NCBI RefSeq assembly: GCF_021462225.1
Contig: NC_061804.1
Span: 2,841,001-2,905,000, forward strand
Length of the DNA stretch: 64,000 nt
Direction: 5' to 3'
Source: Girardinichthys multiradiatus
Lineage: Eukaryota; Chordata; Actinopteri; Cyprinodontiformes; Goodeidae
The first letter of the stretch is position 1. Each line of letters begins with the position of its first letter. Both the position numbers and the translations under genes were made by a program. The notes beneath the pieces are model-generated. The model made no database searches. It worked only from the letters and a program-made list of their open reading frames with translations, and had not been told where the DNA came from. Below, piece by piece: positions 40,961 through 53,845 of this stretch.

Positions 40961-43320
40961 GTGACGAGTACTATTTCTCCTGACTGTAAACTTAAATTAA
41001 AAAAATATGGTATTTTTTTGTACTCTGCTACTTTTACAATCATGCATGAATGTATTTAAGTACCATCCTCTACATTTAATCTCTGGTGTTTGTAATAGTC
41101 ACCGTATGCTTTTTTTTAATCATTATTTTATCAGTTACTGCTGTGGGGTACATCCCAGTCAACAGCAGGTCAGCAGCTTTCAGGACGATGTCCCTCCATT
41201 TCCAAGCACAACCCACGGCCTGATTCAAGAGCCAGCTACTCTCTGCTCACGCGGACAAACCATTTAAATGTTGAATGAATCGGCACGCTACTTAGCTGCT
41301 GTTGTCATGCCAACACAATAATAGCAGAGCTGAGCCATATGCTGCACACGCTGCTTGTCAAACGTGTTTAAAAAGGTGTTTGCTGTCTCACTGTACAAAC
41401 AGATGCTTCTGGGACATTTATTTGATGGGTTCAAATAGCTTGAGGCTAATCAAACTGGTTTGCTGGCAAGATTAAGAGGCTGATTTAGCTGATTTCCATC
41501 TAACCAACATCTTTATGACTTGAAGTACTGTACAAATAAAGCAAACATCTGCCTGTGTACAGACCTTTGAAAGACCCATAAATTAATGACAAAGTACAAA
41601 CAACAAAACTATAAAGCCAAATGTTGCCCATGAAGGAAATATTTACTATGATGAGCGATAAGGCTTTCTGCCCAGGACAAGACAGTCTGGGTGGGGGCGC
41701 CACAAGGGAGGAATAAAATGTTTTCTGTCAGTTGCAACCTGAATGAGGCCTATCTGCATGTTCAAGCCAGTGGCTGATACATCTAAAGTTGGTATCTGAT
41801 TAGGAGCTAATGCTTCATTAAAGGGTTATTCTGGTAGGGTTGTTTTTATATGGCATTTCAGCAACAAGACAATTCAAAGTGCTTTATATGATGGAAAAAG
41901 AAGTACTTTGCAGTGACAAAATTTTTTTTTAAAAAGTATACTGCAGTGGCATGATAAAGGATTAAAAAAGAAAAGTAAAGAAAAGTTTGACTTTTAAGAG
42001 TCTAACTTGCATTTCTTTATCCATCTGTAATTCAAAATCTTAATGTTTAGACTGGCCAGACTTCAACTGGATAATTCAGTTTATCTCAGTTATCATAAAT
42101 TTTATAAACATTTTTGTTCTCAAGCTTTCTGCTAAGGTACATCATAAAACCTTTTTTTCTGCAGACTGGGTTGTAAAAGGTTGTATTTACTTGTGTGTCG
42201 GGTAGCAGAGAGAGGGTCTCAGCCAGGTGTAAAAACCGCCACTGAATACACCTGAATGTGGGGCAGCTTGTGCAAAACCACCTGCAGGAATTTTGCACCG
42301 CTTGAGTAATAGTCCTGAAGATGCCTTCCAGTTTTGTCTTCCACTGCTGCCCTTGTGGAAGGTTATCTCAGCCCTTTTATTCCCAGTGTTCCTTGGTGGG
42401 ACACTGAGTCGGACATTTTCTTGCAGTTATCCAGGGATTGCTCACACCGGTCTGGCTTGCCTTGAGTCTTGAGTGACCGCTCTATCAAGCAGAATCTGGT
42501 ACTTTTACCCTGTGGTCTTGTTTCCAACATGCTTCTGAGTTTTACTCATCCGCTGACTTATTTGCCTCTGCTGTGGTTGTCGAAGGAAAAAAACTGACAT
42601 GCCGTCTTGTTGGAGGAGATTTAAAAAATTCGTATCCAACTTTAACTTGTTTACCATCAGCATCAATGCTAAGGTCAAACTTGCTGGCAAGCTTAGCTTT
42701 TAAACCCCAAAAACAGTCAATGGACAACCAGGAAATAGACATGTTGCCACAGTTTTTATGCTAGATGTTTGTCCTCCAACATGGTGGTGGGAATAATGTA
42801 GTCAATTCAGCAAAATAAAACAGAAAACACCATAGCTGTGGTTGAGAATGACATCACACAGGTGTAAAATGGCTCACAAAAAACTATCCTTCACTACATC
42901 TATTATATTCAACATTACAAGTAGTGTATTTCCTCCTGGAAGCAAAAACAAATAACTTGATTTGACCAACTAGAAATCAATGAAATTTAATAATACGGTA
43001 ATATGGAAAAAGTCAGTAAATAAAAGCCTTGGACAATACACTGCTTGCAGAGTCTTGCACTTAGAAACTGGCCAAGTTGACAGAGAGGATATAAATAGAA
43101 GCTGGAGTTTTTATGACAGCTCAGGCACTGTGAAGGACACCGAATAAAATCATCATCTATGAGTGGCATCCAGGAAGAACACTTGGCTGCTCTTTGGTTG
43201 GGTGAGAAAAGTTAACATAGGCTAAAACAAGAGGCAAAATTAGCCAAATAAAAGGTACGATTATTCAGTTAAATAAATACATTTTAGTTGTTCAAATAAC
43301 AAAAAATTATTATTTTGCAT
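40961..43320. other. Intergenic, nothing assigned
   Basis: Mixed sequence; 42100-42300 has slightly higher GC but no consistent frame or splice pair. Confidence 0.4.
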
Positions 43321-43324
43321 TTGA

Positions 43325-43500
43325 ATCTTTTTGGCACTAGTGGCCTTTATTTACAGTTACTAAACAGGAAAATGGGAAGAGAGAGAAGCGGGAATACATG
43401 CAGTTAAGGCCTCAGGGTTGGGAATCGAACCAGGGACGGCTGTGCTGAGGACTGTTGCCTCTATATATGGCGCCCTTCGACCTCCACACCACACAATACA
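43325..43500 (-). mobile_element. SINE, tRNA-headed family
   Basis: Starts TTGGCACTAGTGGCCTTTA; the B-box complement GGGAATCGAACC is at about 43419-43430. Matches copies at 25.8 and 61.4 kb. Confidence 0.65.
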
Positions 43501-43574
43501 CCAATTTTGCATTTCATTCTGATTATATAGAATATTTAATTCACAGTTATAGTTATATCTTTAAATAATACTAA

Positions 43575-43976
43575 TGGAGTTTTGACAAAAATTCAGAATG
43601 AAAGACTCACCTTCACCGCCTCCACCTTCCAGTGACTCTTCGGTGCGTCTCCCAGCCTTCCAATCAGCATCTTGTCCGTCTGATTCTCCATCCAATCACC
43701 TTCCGACGCCTTGCTTTTAAAGGAGCTTCTACCGTGTTCATCTTCGCTTGTCAGCTGAGCTCATCCCTCCTCCACCCCTCCTCCACCATCTTCCTTCACA
43801 TCTCCTCCTGGCTTCCTCGCTCCCTGGCCGCCAATCCACCACCAGTGTTGGATCAGGGGGAAGACATATTTAAATCTAAGCCTTACAAATGATCATCTTA
43901 GCTCATGTCATTCTCAGCATTCATGTCTTCCTCCCAGGTCCGAGCACCAAAGAAATAACCAGGTAATTTCTCATCA
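43575..43976 (+). repeat. Unclassified 400-bp repeat, copy A (LTR-like)
   Basis: Begins TGGAGTTTTGACAAAAATTCA, has GAAGACAT and GAGCACCAAAGAAATAA near its end. It aligns along its length with the reverse complement of 45928-46333. The polyadenylation-like tail suggests an LTR or SINE, but no clean target duplication was found. Confidence 0.6.
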
Positions 43977-44214
43977 TTAAAACTTTTCTAATTGCCATCC
44001 CTCTCTTTGTGAGTCTTTTCAGATTGAAATAAATATATACATAAATAGTAACAATGTCATGGAAGGTAAAAAATGGTAGGCTTAAGGCAAGATCAAAACT
44101 GAAGTGCTTTATTAAACTTACTGACAACTGATGCAGAACCAAGAGAAACCCCAAACAACAACACAGATCCAAATAGACAAAACCAATGGCATAATAAGCA
44201 AGCTTACAATAAAG

Positions 44215-44535
44215 GCCAATGCATACTTCACAAGAACAGAGAACATTATTTTACCCAAGGCTGCAGGAACAAGAACAAGGTTCTTCCTGGCCAGGACATT
44301 TCATACTTCCCAAAACTCGAGTGCAGAACTTCTTGGAAGTTCTCGTAGGTCTCTCCCACTGCAGCACACCACCTTCATATTTCTCTGATGCCACACAAGA
44401 AAAAAGTTCTGCCCAAAACATGTCAAAAACAAGCTGCAAGAACTCCAAAACCAGGGCTTCAGGAACAGAATAATGTCATTTTGTCCTTGCGTCTCCGAGA
44501 GACAGAACAAATTTCTCTGTTCTTGCAGAGTTTAT
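44215..44535 (-). repeat. Unclassified repeat, copy 1
   Basis: The reverse complement shares ACTTCC.AAGA..TCTGCACT.GAGTT, GTCCTGGCCAG and TTTCTTGTGT in the same order with 50955-51230. Confidence 0.55.
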
Positions 44536-44884
44536 ATATGTCTTAAAAGAAAAACCAAGAAACCAACCAAACTACCGTTGAATGATAAACAGCTGAATGG
44601 CAGGAAGCAAAAAGAGAACCACGGTAAATTATTACATCAGTAAATTGTAACATCTTAATAGAGCTGCAGCCTAATTAATTAAAAAACAATGGTTGATTTT
44701 TTGAATGCTTTTTACAATGCTAACCAATATTTCTAAAGTTCATCTGTTTTCATAAACAGACCTGCAAATGAGAGGTCCTTTGTAAGCACATACCTTGTAA
44801 GCAAGAAATACAGTATAAACACCAGCTCTTGATATTAAAACACCAGACAGTGTTTATACGAACAAACATTTATAAATCCTGGGG

Positions 44885-45065
44885 TAGTGCATGGCGTTAA
44901 GGTAGAGCGTGCGCCTCCATATAAGGAGACTATTAGTCATTGAGCAGCTTTCCGGAGTTTGATTCCCGACTTTGGGATCTTTGCTGGATGTCTTTCCCCC
45001 TTCTTTCTCTATCTCTGCCCATTTGTCTCTCTGACTACTGCTGCAACAAAAACTTGTGTAAATAT
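44885..45065 (+). mobile_element. SINE, tRNA-headed family
   Basis: A tRNA-like head (TAGTGCATGGCGTTAAGG, B-box-like GTTTGATTCCCGAC) followed by TTTGCTGGATGTC and pyrimidine-rich body, as at 3240. Confidence 0.65.
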
Positions 45066-45927
45066 GTGTAAATCCAACAGGAGCAGCGAACACATCCTTA
45101 GATTGCAATATGGCTTCCACAGGTAAAATGTAGTAGCTATCTGCAGTAATGAACTGTTTATTTGCATTTGTTGCTCTTTGTGTTTTATTAAATCACTCAA
45201 ACACACAGTATTGTATTGCATCTGTTGGTGAACAGGAATTTGAATGCACAAATACAAAGAAGCAGTGTTTTTAGCTTGTTTTGCTCATTGACGTTAGCTT
45301 CATCGCTGAACACTTCTTGTGTTGGCAAAATCCCTTTAAAGTCTGTTACACTTACACCTTTACATGAAGTTTTCAGTAACTTTATGTAAGTTATAAAGTG
45401 CAAGTACAGCTTTTAATTTTTACGCCAATAGCCTCTCTCCCACAGTTAGGGGCAGATAATCAATCAACTCTTCTACAGTAGGAGGAATTACCCTCCAGGT
45501 TGCAGTGGATGTAATCTACCAGAACAGCACTGTGTTGGACCTCACAGTGGAAGTGCACATGAGAAACAGGCAGAAGGTTCCATAAAATAACTTGCGAGGG
45601 AAAAACATTCTGGACTTACAGAATGTTTTTCGGAATGTACAGAACAAATCCAACTGGTTTTACTTTTTGCAAAAGAAACAAATGTAAGTCAGATGAGACA
45701 TAATTCTGTGACCCAGTTTCTGACTTCTGGAGATTTTATTGAGCTCCTCGTGTTACAGTTATAAGGTATGCCTTCTATTGTTTTATTTAATTACACAGAA
45801 TAAATGTCAAATCATGCCAAATTCAAAGTGTGCTAAGTTTCTTTGCCAGAATGTCCTGCTGACCCAGTACAACTGAGATTTCAATCCTGTAAAGATTCAC
45901 AATAAGAACACAAAGATGCCGATTAGA

Positions 45928-46333
45928 GATGTTAAATAGCAGATGTTTATTTCTTTGGCGCTCGAACCCCGAATGAAGACATGAATGCTATGAATGACAT
46001 GAGCTTGAATGAACGATTTAGGATTAGGATTAGAGATGTCTTCCCCCCCTGGGATCCGATACTGGTGATGGAGTGGAGGCCCGATAATAAGGAAGTTGGA
46101 AGGAGCTAGGAAACCAGATGGTGGCGATGGGGTGGAGGAGGGTCGAAGCTCGGCGGAGAGCAGGGAGATCCATGGTTAGAGGTCCTTAAAAGCGAAGCGT
46201 TGAAGGGTGAATGGCTGAGGAGGAATGCAGACTTGACGTTGATTGGTTGGAGCAGAGACGCATGATGGAGTCATAGTACAGAGCCGGTGGTGGAGGTGAG
46301 TCTTCCAGATTGAATTTTTGTCAAAACTCCATC
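45928..46333 (-). repeat. Unclassified 400-bp repeat, copy B (LTR-like)
   Basis: Inverted partner of 43575-43976; the minus strand reads GGAGTTTTGACAAAAATTCA ... GAGCGCCAAAGAAATAAACA. Confidence 0.6.
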
Positions 46334-46992
46334 ACTACAGCGCTGGACTGAGGTTTGAAAGCTACCAGAAGAAAAAACATCACAATCAGGTATTCAAGTG
46401 GATGTGAAAATCTAGACTGAATGTGTAAAGTCCGACCTCAAACTTACATAAACCTTATGTCAATCTTACATCGATCCATACTATATATTTAAAAAATAAA
46501 TTCCAAGCTGCTCTGAAGATGCTGATGGTTTAGAAACTGTCTGTCAGATTAAACACCCCAGAAAGCTGAATGATTATACTAGACTGCAGTGTAGTGCTGC
46601 CTGTTTGAAGAACATGTACTACTTGGGTCTCAGTGTGAGCAAATGATGGAACATCCAATCCTATGATGTGTGCAGCTTTTAGTGCATTATTGCAAACCGT
46701 GGAAATCACAGTGTTCTGCTGGGCCATGCATGGGTACATCACTTTTCTGTGACGTCTTGTTTTTACATTCTAAAAGATCAACTGCCAATAATTTCAGTGC
46801 TCCATGTTTGCCTTTAAGTAGTTGGATAACTACTAGAGAAATTCATTAGAAAGAAAGGGGTGCAAGAAAAAACCTGATTCTTATTTATTCATTTATCAGA
46901 GAGACACAAACATGGAACAGATTTTTGTTCATTATGGCCTTGGTCGGTTACCTAGATAAAAAGGAGAATTGCTTGTTGTCTTCATTGCAGCC
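46334..46992. other. Intergenic, nothing assigned
   Basis: No exon or repeat recognised; may include the 5' UTR of the LINE that follows. Confidence 0.4.
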
Positions 46993-49761
46993 ATGGTTAA
47001 TGTTAAGTCCGTTGAATTTGTAACATTTAATGCTAAAGGATTGAATAGCCCTATACAAAGAAAAAGAGTCTATACTTACCTAAAAAAATTAAAACCTGAT
47101 ATTGTTTACTTACAAGAAAAACATTTATCCGACACGGAGCATTAAAAGCTTAAAAGAGAGTGGGTAGGTCATGTTTTCTTCTCATCATTTGGTTCAAAGT
47201 CAAGAGAAACAGCAATTTTGCTGCAGAAAAACAACCAATTTGTTGCTACTAGAACTATATCTGACCCTTCAGGTTGACATGTAATGGCTCAAAGGCAAAT
47301 GTATTCAGAATCCTGGACATTTATGAACATTTATGTACCTAACTATGACAACAGTTTATTTCTACAGGTCTTTCCTCAGATCTCCCAAGCACCTGGGTTT
47401 CACGTGGTGGGCAGGGATTTGAATTTCTGTTAGACACTGTGTTTCATAGATCTTCTCTAAATCAGCTAAAATCACAATTTCATTTATGAAAGACTTAACG
47501 GATGTCTGGAGGCAGATGCATCCACTGGATAGAGTTTATTCATTTTATTCACATCCCCACAACTGCCATACCAGAATAGATAATTTTTTGATTTCTAGTC
47601 AGATATTTCATCGTGTGATTAACAGTGAATATCTTCCAAGACTACTTAGTGATCTTTCTTCGCTGGTGATGTCGGTGTCCATGTCCGACAAGGTGACTGA
47701 AAGGTACAGATGGAGGCTCAATCTTACTCTTTTAAAACTACCTGAATTCAGTATCTTCATCAAGGGACAGTTTAACCTCTTCATTTTAACAAATAGACCA
47801 TCTGCACCTAATATTTTCATGTTTTGGGACACATTAAAAGCCTTTCTGAGGGGCCAAATTATATCCTATACTAACCAAGATAAAGAAAAAACACACCACG
47901 GAGCTTAATACTCTGGAAAGACAAATTAATGATCTTGAGAAAACATACCAAAGCACCCCAACTAAAGACAGGTACAGAGATTTGGTGAATCTGAAAATGA
48001 AATACAACACTATGAATACATATCAAGCAGAGAGGGCAATAACTAGATCTAAACAACAATTTTGTGAACTTGGGGAAAAGGCACATAAAGTACTAGCATA
48101 GCAACTTAAAACTGCGGAAAACAAGCGAACAATTAATGCTATAGAAAAACCATCAAAAGATATAACGTATAAACCCAAAGAAATTAATGAGGCCTTTAAA
48201 AAGTACTATTCAGATCTTTATACATCACAAGCTCAGGGGATTTACATGTAATTGAGTCCTTTTTATCCTCCATTGAATTACCATGTTTATCAGAAGAGAT
48301 GAGGGAGAACTTGGACAAACTCTTTGTTAGGGCTGAATTAACAGATATTATTAATTCACTTCCTGGAAATAAATCACCTGGGGAGGATGGCTGTCCATCC
48401 GAGTTTTATAAAGAATTTCAAGATCTTCTTAAATCACTGTTGATAGATGTCCTTGAGCAAAGCGGGAGGGAAGAGTGTTTTCCAGACTCATTCTCTCAAG
48501 CTGTTTTAACAGTCATCCACAAAAAAGGGAAAGATTCTTTAAAATGTTCCTCCTATAGACCAATCTCACTCCTACCGATTATCAACTAGTTACAAAAATG
48601 TTAGCAAGGAGATTGGAAAGGTGTCTACCTCTTCTTATCAACCCAGATCAAACCGGGTTTATTATAAACAGGTTCTCCACTAATAATTTGAGGCGTTTGT
48701 TTAACATAATACATCTTGCTAACAAAAAAAAGATATTAAGTGTAGCTGTCTCACTCGATGCTGAAAAGGCGTTCAATATGGTTGAACGGGCAATTTCTGT
48801 TTTGTGTCCTCAAGACATTTGGTTTTGGTGTTGGGTTTATAGATTTGAAACAATCTCTTTATAGATCCCCTCAGGCTAGAGTTATTACCAACGGGATTAC
48901 CTCTGATCAATTTCAGCTCAACAGAGGCAACAGACAGGGAGATCCAGTAAGTCCCGCCCTCTTTGCGCTTGCCATTCAGACCTTAGCAGAGGCCATTAGA
49001 ATAAACCCTAATATTTGTGGCTTTGAGATTGGCACTGATGTGCACAAGTTTTCACTTTTTGTGGACAACATAATTTTATTTTTGACCAATCCAGAACACT
49101 CTTTGTTACCTTCAGGAACTACTGGGTAAATACAGTTCATTTTCTGGATACAAAGTTAACCTGGAAGAAAGTGAAGTTTTGCCGCTGTCTGTATTTGGCA
49201 GCAGTAGAGTTCAATGCATGTCTACTTTCAAATGAGCTTCTATTGGTTTTAAATATTTGGGAGTACAGTGCATTGAGTGCGTTGTTGCTGAAAAGCGCTA
49301 TATAAATAAACTTGACTTGACTTGACTTGACTTGAGTGTTTGTTGACAGTAACCTTACAAATCTCTATAGACTCAACTTAGTTAGCCTGCTTCAGAGGGT
49401 GAGTGAAGACTTGGGAAAATGGATGGATTGACCTCTCACATTATTTGGTAGGATCAATGTCATAAAGATGAATATCCTCCCTAGATCTCTGTGCATGTTT
49501 CTGTCGCTTCTAATACACATCCCAATAGCATTCTTTTCCTCTCTTAAACAAACAATCAGAAAATGTATTTTGCATGGTAAGACACCAAGACTAAGTATGG
49601 ATAAACTATCACTGGAGTTTGAGGACGGAGGCCTGACGCTCCCTCATTTTCAGTTGTACTATTATACGGCTCAGTTTAGGTTCTTGGCACAGATGTTTGA
49701 TATTGAGTCTCCTCCTTCATGGCTCAAAATTGAAATAACAGAGATGAAAGAACAGACATAA
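46993..49761 (+). pseudogene. L1-like endonuclease/reverse transcriptase pseudogene
   Basis: The product would nick DNA and copy its own RNA into the break (target-primed reverse transcription). Stops interrupt the endonuclease near 47144, 47277 and 47432, and the RT frame breaks near 48587. The catalytic F/YADD is FVDN in the frame at 49048-49068, losing the second catalytic Asp. It cannot be active. Confidence 0.8.
49265..49335 (+). mobile_element. Short retroelement 3' tail with (CTTGA)n
   Basis: AAGCGCTATATAAATAAA followed by about five CTTGA units interrupts the GFKYLGV motif of the L1-like frame. This tail type marks L2/SINE-related elements in fish. Confidence 0.6.
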
Positions 49762-50008
49762 ATAAATTTACTGTACCACTGGGATAAAAAAACAATCAAA
49801 ACTGCAACTGATATTCCTTTAATCATCCAATCAATCCAAATTTGGTACAAACTTTGTGAAATGTTTAATTTAGGAGGCTTTCTTTGTCCTAAAAGCCCTT
49901 TATGGTGAAATGGATTGTTACTAAAGGTCTTTCAGATGGACAACTTTAGATCTTGGCAGGAGAAAGGTATTAGCCAGTTAGCACATTGCTAAACAAAATG
50001 AGTGTTTA

Positions 50009-50479
50009 TGTTATGATTTGGGGTTGTTTGGTGTTCGGTTTCTGGTTTTTTCTTATATGTTCTCAGTTTTTGAATCATGCTTCTGTTTATTATTTTCCTG
50101 GTAACACTTTAGTTTTTGTTTTGTATTCAAGATTCTTTGTTTTTGCTCCAGCCACGTTTTGTTCTGTCTGTCAATTAACCTTATCCGCTTCACCTGCTCC
50201 AAGCTAATCTGTCTCCTTGCTCCACCTGTTTCACACTCCATATATACACACCCGTTCAGTTATTTGGCGCAGAAACATTTCTCAAATCATGTCTTGTTGC
50301 CAAATCATGCTCACGTCTTGTTTTGTGGATCATGCCAAGCCTGTCCTGCCTGTCCATTTATTGTTTTGTTCCTGCCTCTTCTGAGAGTGAGTTTTTGTTT
50401 TTTATTAAATCGTTTTGCACTTACCATCATGCTGCCTGCTAGTCTGCATTCCGGGGTCTCCATCTCGCAAGCCCTAACA
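50009..50479 (+). mobile_element. Solo LTR, 471 bp, with 5-bp target duplication
   Basis: TGTTA...TAACA ends are perfect inverted repeats with TG/CA termini, and GTTTA is duplicated at 50004-50008 and 50480-50484. A TATATAC box (about 50240) and ATTAAA (about 50404) fit promoter and polyadenylation signals. No internal region, so recombination between LTRs is inferred. Confidence 0.8.
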
Positions 50480-50954
50480 GTTTATGTCCGTAGAACAGTT
50501 AAAAGAGAAGTTTAAGCTGACAAATAAAGATTTCCTTAGCTTCCTCCAATTACGTGACCTTATTACAACCAATCAAAAAGCAAATTTGAAGCTACCTCCC
50601 ATGTCTCCATTCGAGTATGTGTGTCTTACCGGCCAGCCATCATCATGAACTATCTCAAGGGTGCATACTTCCCTCATGTCGACTCTAACCACAACAGATA
50701 TGGACAGTTCAAGAATTAAATGGGAGAAGGACCTGGGAGTATCTATTAAGAAGCAGTTATGAAAACATTTGTGCAGAGAAGGGGTCACCTCTACCCTAAA
50801 TGCTCGATTTAAGATAGTTTTGCATTTGGCATCACCCTCAGCCTGAGGTTATTATTGTCCCTGCCAGGGCATAAAGACAACACACACACAAAAATCTGGG
50901 CTGCATGCAGCCATTTGCAGAGACCCAGAGCAGAGCACTCTGTCAGGGCTGCAG

Positions 50955-51230
50955 CATAAAATGACATCTTTAGGTTCTTGTCACCCTGGTTTGGGATTTC
51001 TTGCAGCTTGTTATTATCACATTTTTTTGTCAGAACGTTTTTCTTGTGTCTAAGAACTATTATATATAAACGCTGTGGTAGGAGGCACCTATGAGAACTT
51101 CCCAAGAGCTCTGCACTTGAGTTCTTGTGTAGAATTAAAGGTCCTGGCCAGAGAGAACTTTGTTCTTACAAAAAATAGCACATTTCTCTGTTCTTGAGGA
51201 GTATGTATTGCCCCTTACATTTGGTTTATA
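50955..51230 (+). repeat. Unclassified repeat, copy 2
   Basis: Inverted relative to 44215-44535; see that entry. Lies directly after the LINE remnant. Confidence 0.55.
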
Positions 51231-52474
51231 CATGCTGCTTCTGTCCTCACAAACGGCATCTTGACAGCAAGAAGCGCACGTGTTCGAACTAATTTTGGGG
51301 AGCGTGTCCTGTCGTTTTGGCCGGTTGTACACATCTGAATTTATGTAGCACTCCGCGCACAGCAAGAGGGCCACTTTCCAAACAGGAAGGGCAGCTAAAG
51401 TAGAGTCTTAAAGTATGTTTGTATTAACAAGCATATGCACGGCTGAATATAAACACTGTTCAGAAAGATTTTTGTCTGCAGTGCCCTCTACTGTTTAAAA
51501 AAAGAACGTCACCGCCACCAGGGGTTGTGCTAACAGAATATTTTTCGTTTTTTACTGTTTTTTTAAACTGTGACGGAAAACTCTGAAATGCCATCTGTCA
51601 TTTTGACAGATTGCAATTCACACCCTGACCACTTGGTGGTGTGTTAGCATATTAATTAGCTGTTTTTGCACTTGATGCATGTCCAAAGTTTCTTTAACGT
51701 GTTGATAAATGAGGTGAAAAAGAGGGACTGATCCAGAGGAAGGTGAAGAACAAATGCAGGTGCGCAATTCAGGTACTTCTGGACTAGAATGAAGTTGTGA
51801 GACTGAGTGTTACATGATTTCATCTGGTTAATGTGGATTTTCCAGTTTGTTTGGACTAAACATTAGTTAAAATAAATGAAAATAAATGCTAATAAATGTT
51901 TAATTAATGTCATTTAAAAAAATAAAGTAACAGGTGAAAAAAGATTATGAAAGAATTCTCCAGAAACCTTTTCTGTGTGATGGTACAACCATGGCATTAG
52001 GCTTTATGTGTTGATTAAATAGTGTACTTTAATGTTAAATGCTTAGGAATACGGTATTGTACGTTATTTTTATATATATAACATATATATATATATGTAT
52101 GTCCAATGCCATCAATTAAAAAGGCTAATATCCAGCAGTCGCTGGTATGAAATATGTAATCAGTCAAAAACCACATCATTTCACCACAAAAACCACATCA
52201 TTTCATTGTATGTTGGAAAACCTCCCCACAGGGCCCCTCTTGCCCCTCTTCTAGGTTCGCCCCTGTCTTAGCTAGAATACATATTTGTTCTGCTTGACTT
52301 TTCACAGCATTTTTATATTTGATAGTATTTTAAATAATTTACTCATCATATTTATTGATTGTATTACTGTTGTAAGTTTTTTCTATTTGTGTCCAGCATG
52401 CAGCGATGTGTGGTAAGTATGGTGGATCAAGTCTTATCATATTTCTCCGCCTCTCTCTCTCTCTCTCTCCTCAG
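51231..52474. other. Intergenic, nothing assigned
   Basis: AT-rich with an (AT)n stretch at 52064-52098 and a pyrimidine tract just before 52474. Confidence 0.4.
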
Positions 52475-52702
52475 CTCCCATCTATGTCTCTCTCCCAGTT
52501 GAGGGGTGGAGGCAGACGGACAGTCTTTTTCCGTGGATGGATGAAGAGAACAGAGAGAAAGGGGGAGGAAATAGTGGCTCTCCTCCTCAGTCACTGAGCG
52601 TTGTGATTACCGGGGACCTCCAACATCATCAGCGGGACTTCTTGATGGAGAGCGGAGCGGCTTAAGATGAGCTGAGGAGTGATTATTGATCTGTTGCATC
52701 AG
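52475..52702 (+). other. Candidate non-coding (5' UTR) exon
   Basis: A strong polypyrimidine tract with TCCTCAG acceptor (or a promoter-proximal CT tract) precedes 228 nt ending CATCAG/GTAAGC, an ideal donor. GC content rises, but all frames stop, so any role would be 5' UTR. No downstream coding exon was recognised; the parent gene is unknown. Confidence 0.3.
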
Positions 52703-53845
52703 GTAAGCTTCCTTCCCTGCGCTGCTGCTGCTGGCGCCGATGATCGCCTGTTAACGTGTAATTATCTGTTTTCTGAGGTGGGGGTGGACAGTTACATAAT
52801 GCAAGACGAAGCAGAGATTGATAGAGGTGGCAGTAAGAGCAGTAAAAGACGCTTCTGGATGCGGATCCGTGGATCACTTTGGTTGTTGTTCTGTTTTTCT
52901 CTCCTGCTGAAGAGAAAACAGCCGGTGAAGATGGAAGAAGCTGGAAGAAAATCACACCAGGCTGTATGTGAGCCTGCAGGCCTCACATCACCAATGGATA
53001 CAGTTCAGACCAATAAATGAACCACACTGCTGATTATAGTGGCAGGGAAATAAAGGGACTTTTATTCTTCTCATGATTATCTGAATCACCTCCATCTCCA
53101 TCTGCGTTTTGCATCTGATTCTCAGGAAAATGATTTATCCCAGCCTGATTCCACAATAACGTCCTGTGGCCATAAAGGTCTAACATGACCAGTGCTACAG
53201 GTGATCCTATATTAACCACCTAATTATTATCCCCCAGTCAGCACAAAATCCTAGAAAAAAATAAAAGTTATGCTTAAACCTAGATAAAACCTGCAAGCTA
53301 TTTAGCTCGAAAATAAAAGAATGGGACTGAAAAGCTTTATAAGGGTTAAATTTCTCTTATGTGTGTCAAAAAGCACAACTTATCATTCCTGAATAATCAT
53401 GCATATTTATGCATTCATTGCCTAAATTTAATTTCAGTCATTTCACATTCAAAGTTTTTGACATACTTTTTTGGTGGACAAAGGAGGAAAATATTACTTT
53501 ATTTTTTCAGATTTTTTTGGAAGACATCTTGTGCTACTTTCCTAAAAACTTGTTAAAGGTACAGAAATCTTAAAACGGAAAATATATATCAATAAAAATC
53601 TTGGTTTAGTAGTTTTTTAAGGGTCCAGATAAGCTTTCATTCTTCTTGTGAAATAAAAATAAGAAAGTTGAAGATAACTAATGAGATGTAGATATAGAAT
53701 ACATAGTTAACACATTTTTACTGTGCTTCTTGTTTGAAAACATTGAAACCATAGCAACCTAAATAAATTTTATGAAACCAAAAAATGTTACCTGCAGTAT
53801 CATAGAGTAGGATGTAAATTAAAACAGCTAAAAACAGATCTCCTC
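52703..53845. other. Non-genic, nothing assigned
   Basis: Starts GC-rich (to about 52980) and becomes AT-rich. The 113-codon frame at 52679-53020 has no domain. Confidence 0.4.

Larger units (their letters stand above)
46993..50830 (+). mobile_element. Decayed L1-like LINE with two insertions
   Basis: Successive fragments read as an L1-clade ORF2: endonuclease start (FNAKGLNSPIQRKRV, LQEKHLSD) at 46993-47430, reverse transcriptase at 48299-49130 (GNKSPGEDG, YRPISLL, QGDPVSPALF), and a C-terminal region at 49140-49950 and 50480-50815. It is interrupted by a short retroelement tail at 49265-49335 and a solo LTR at 50009-50479. Confidence 0.8.
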
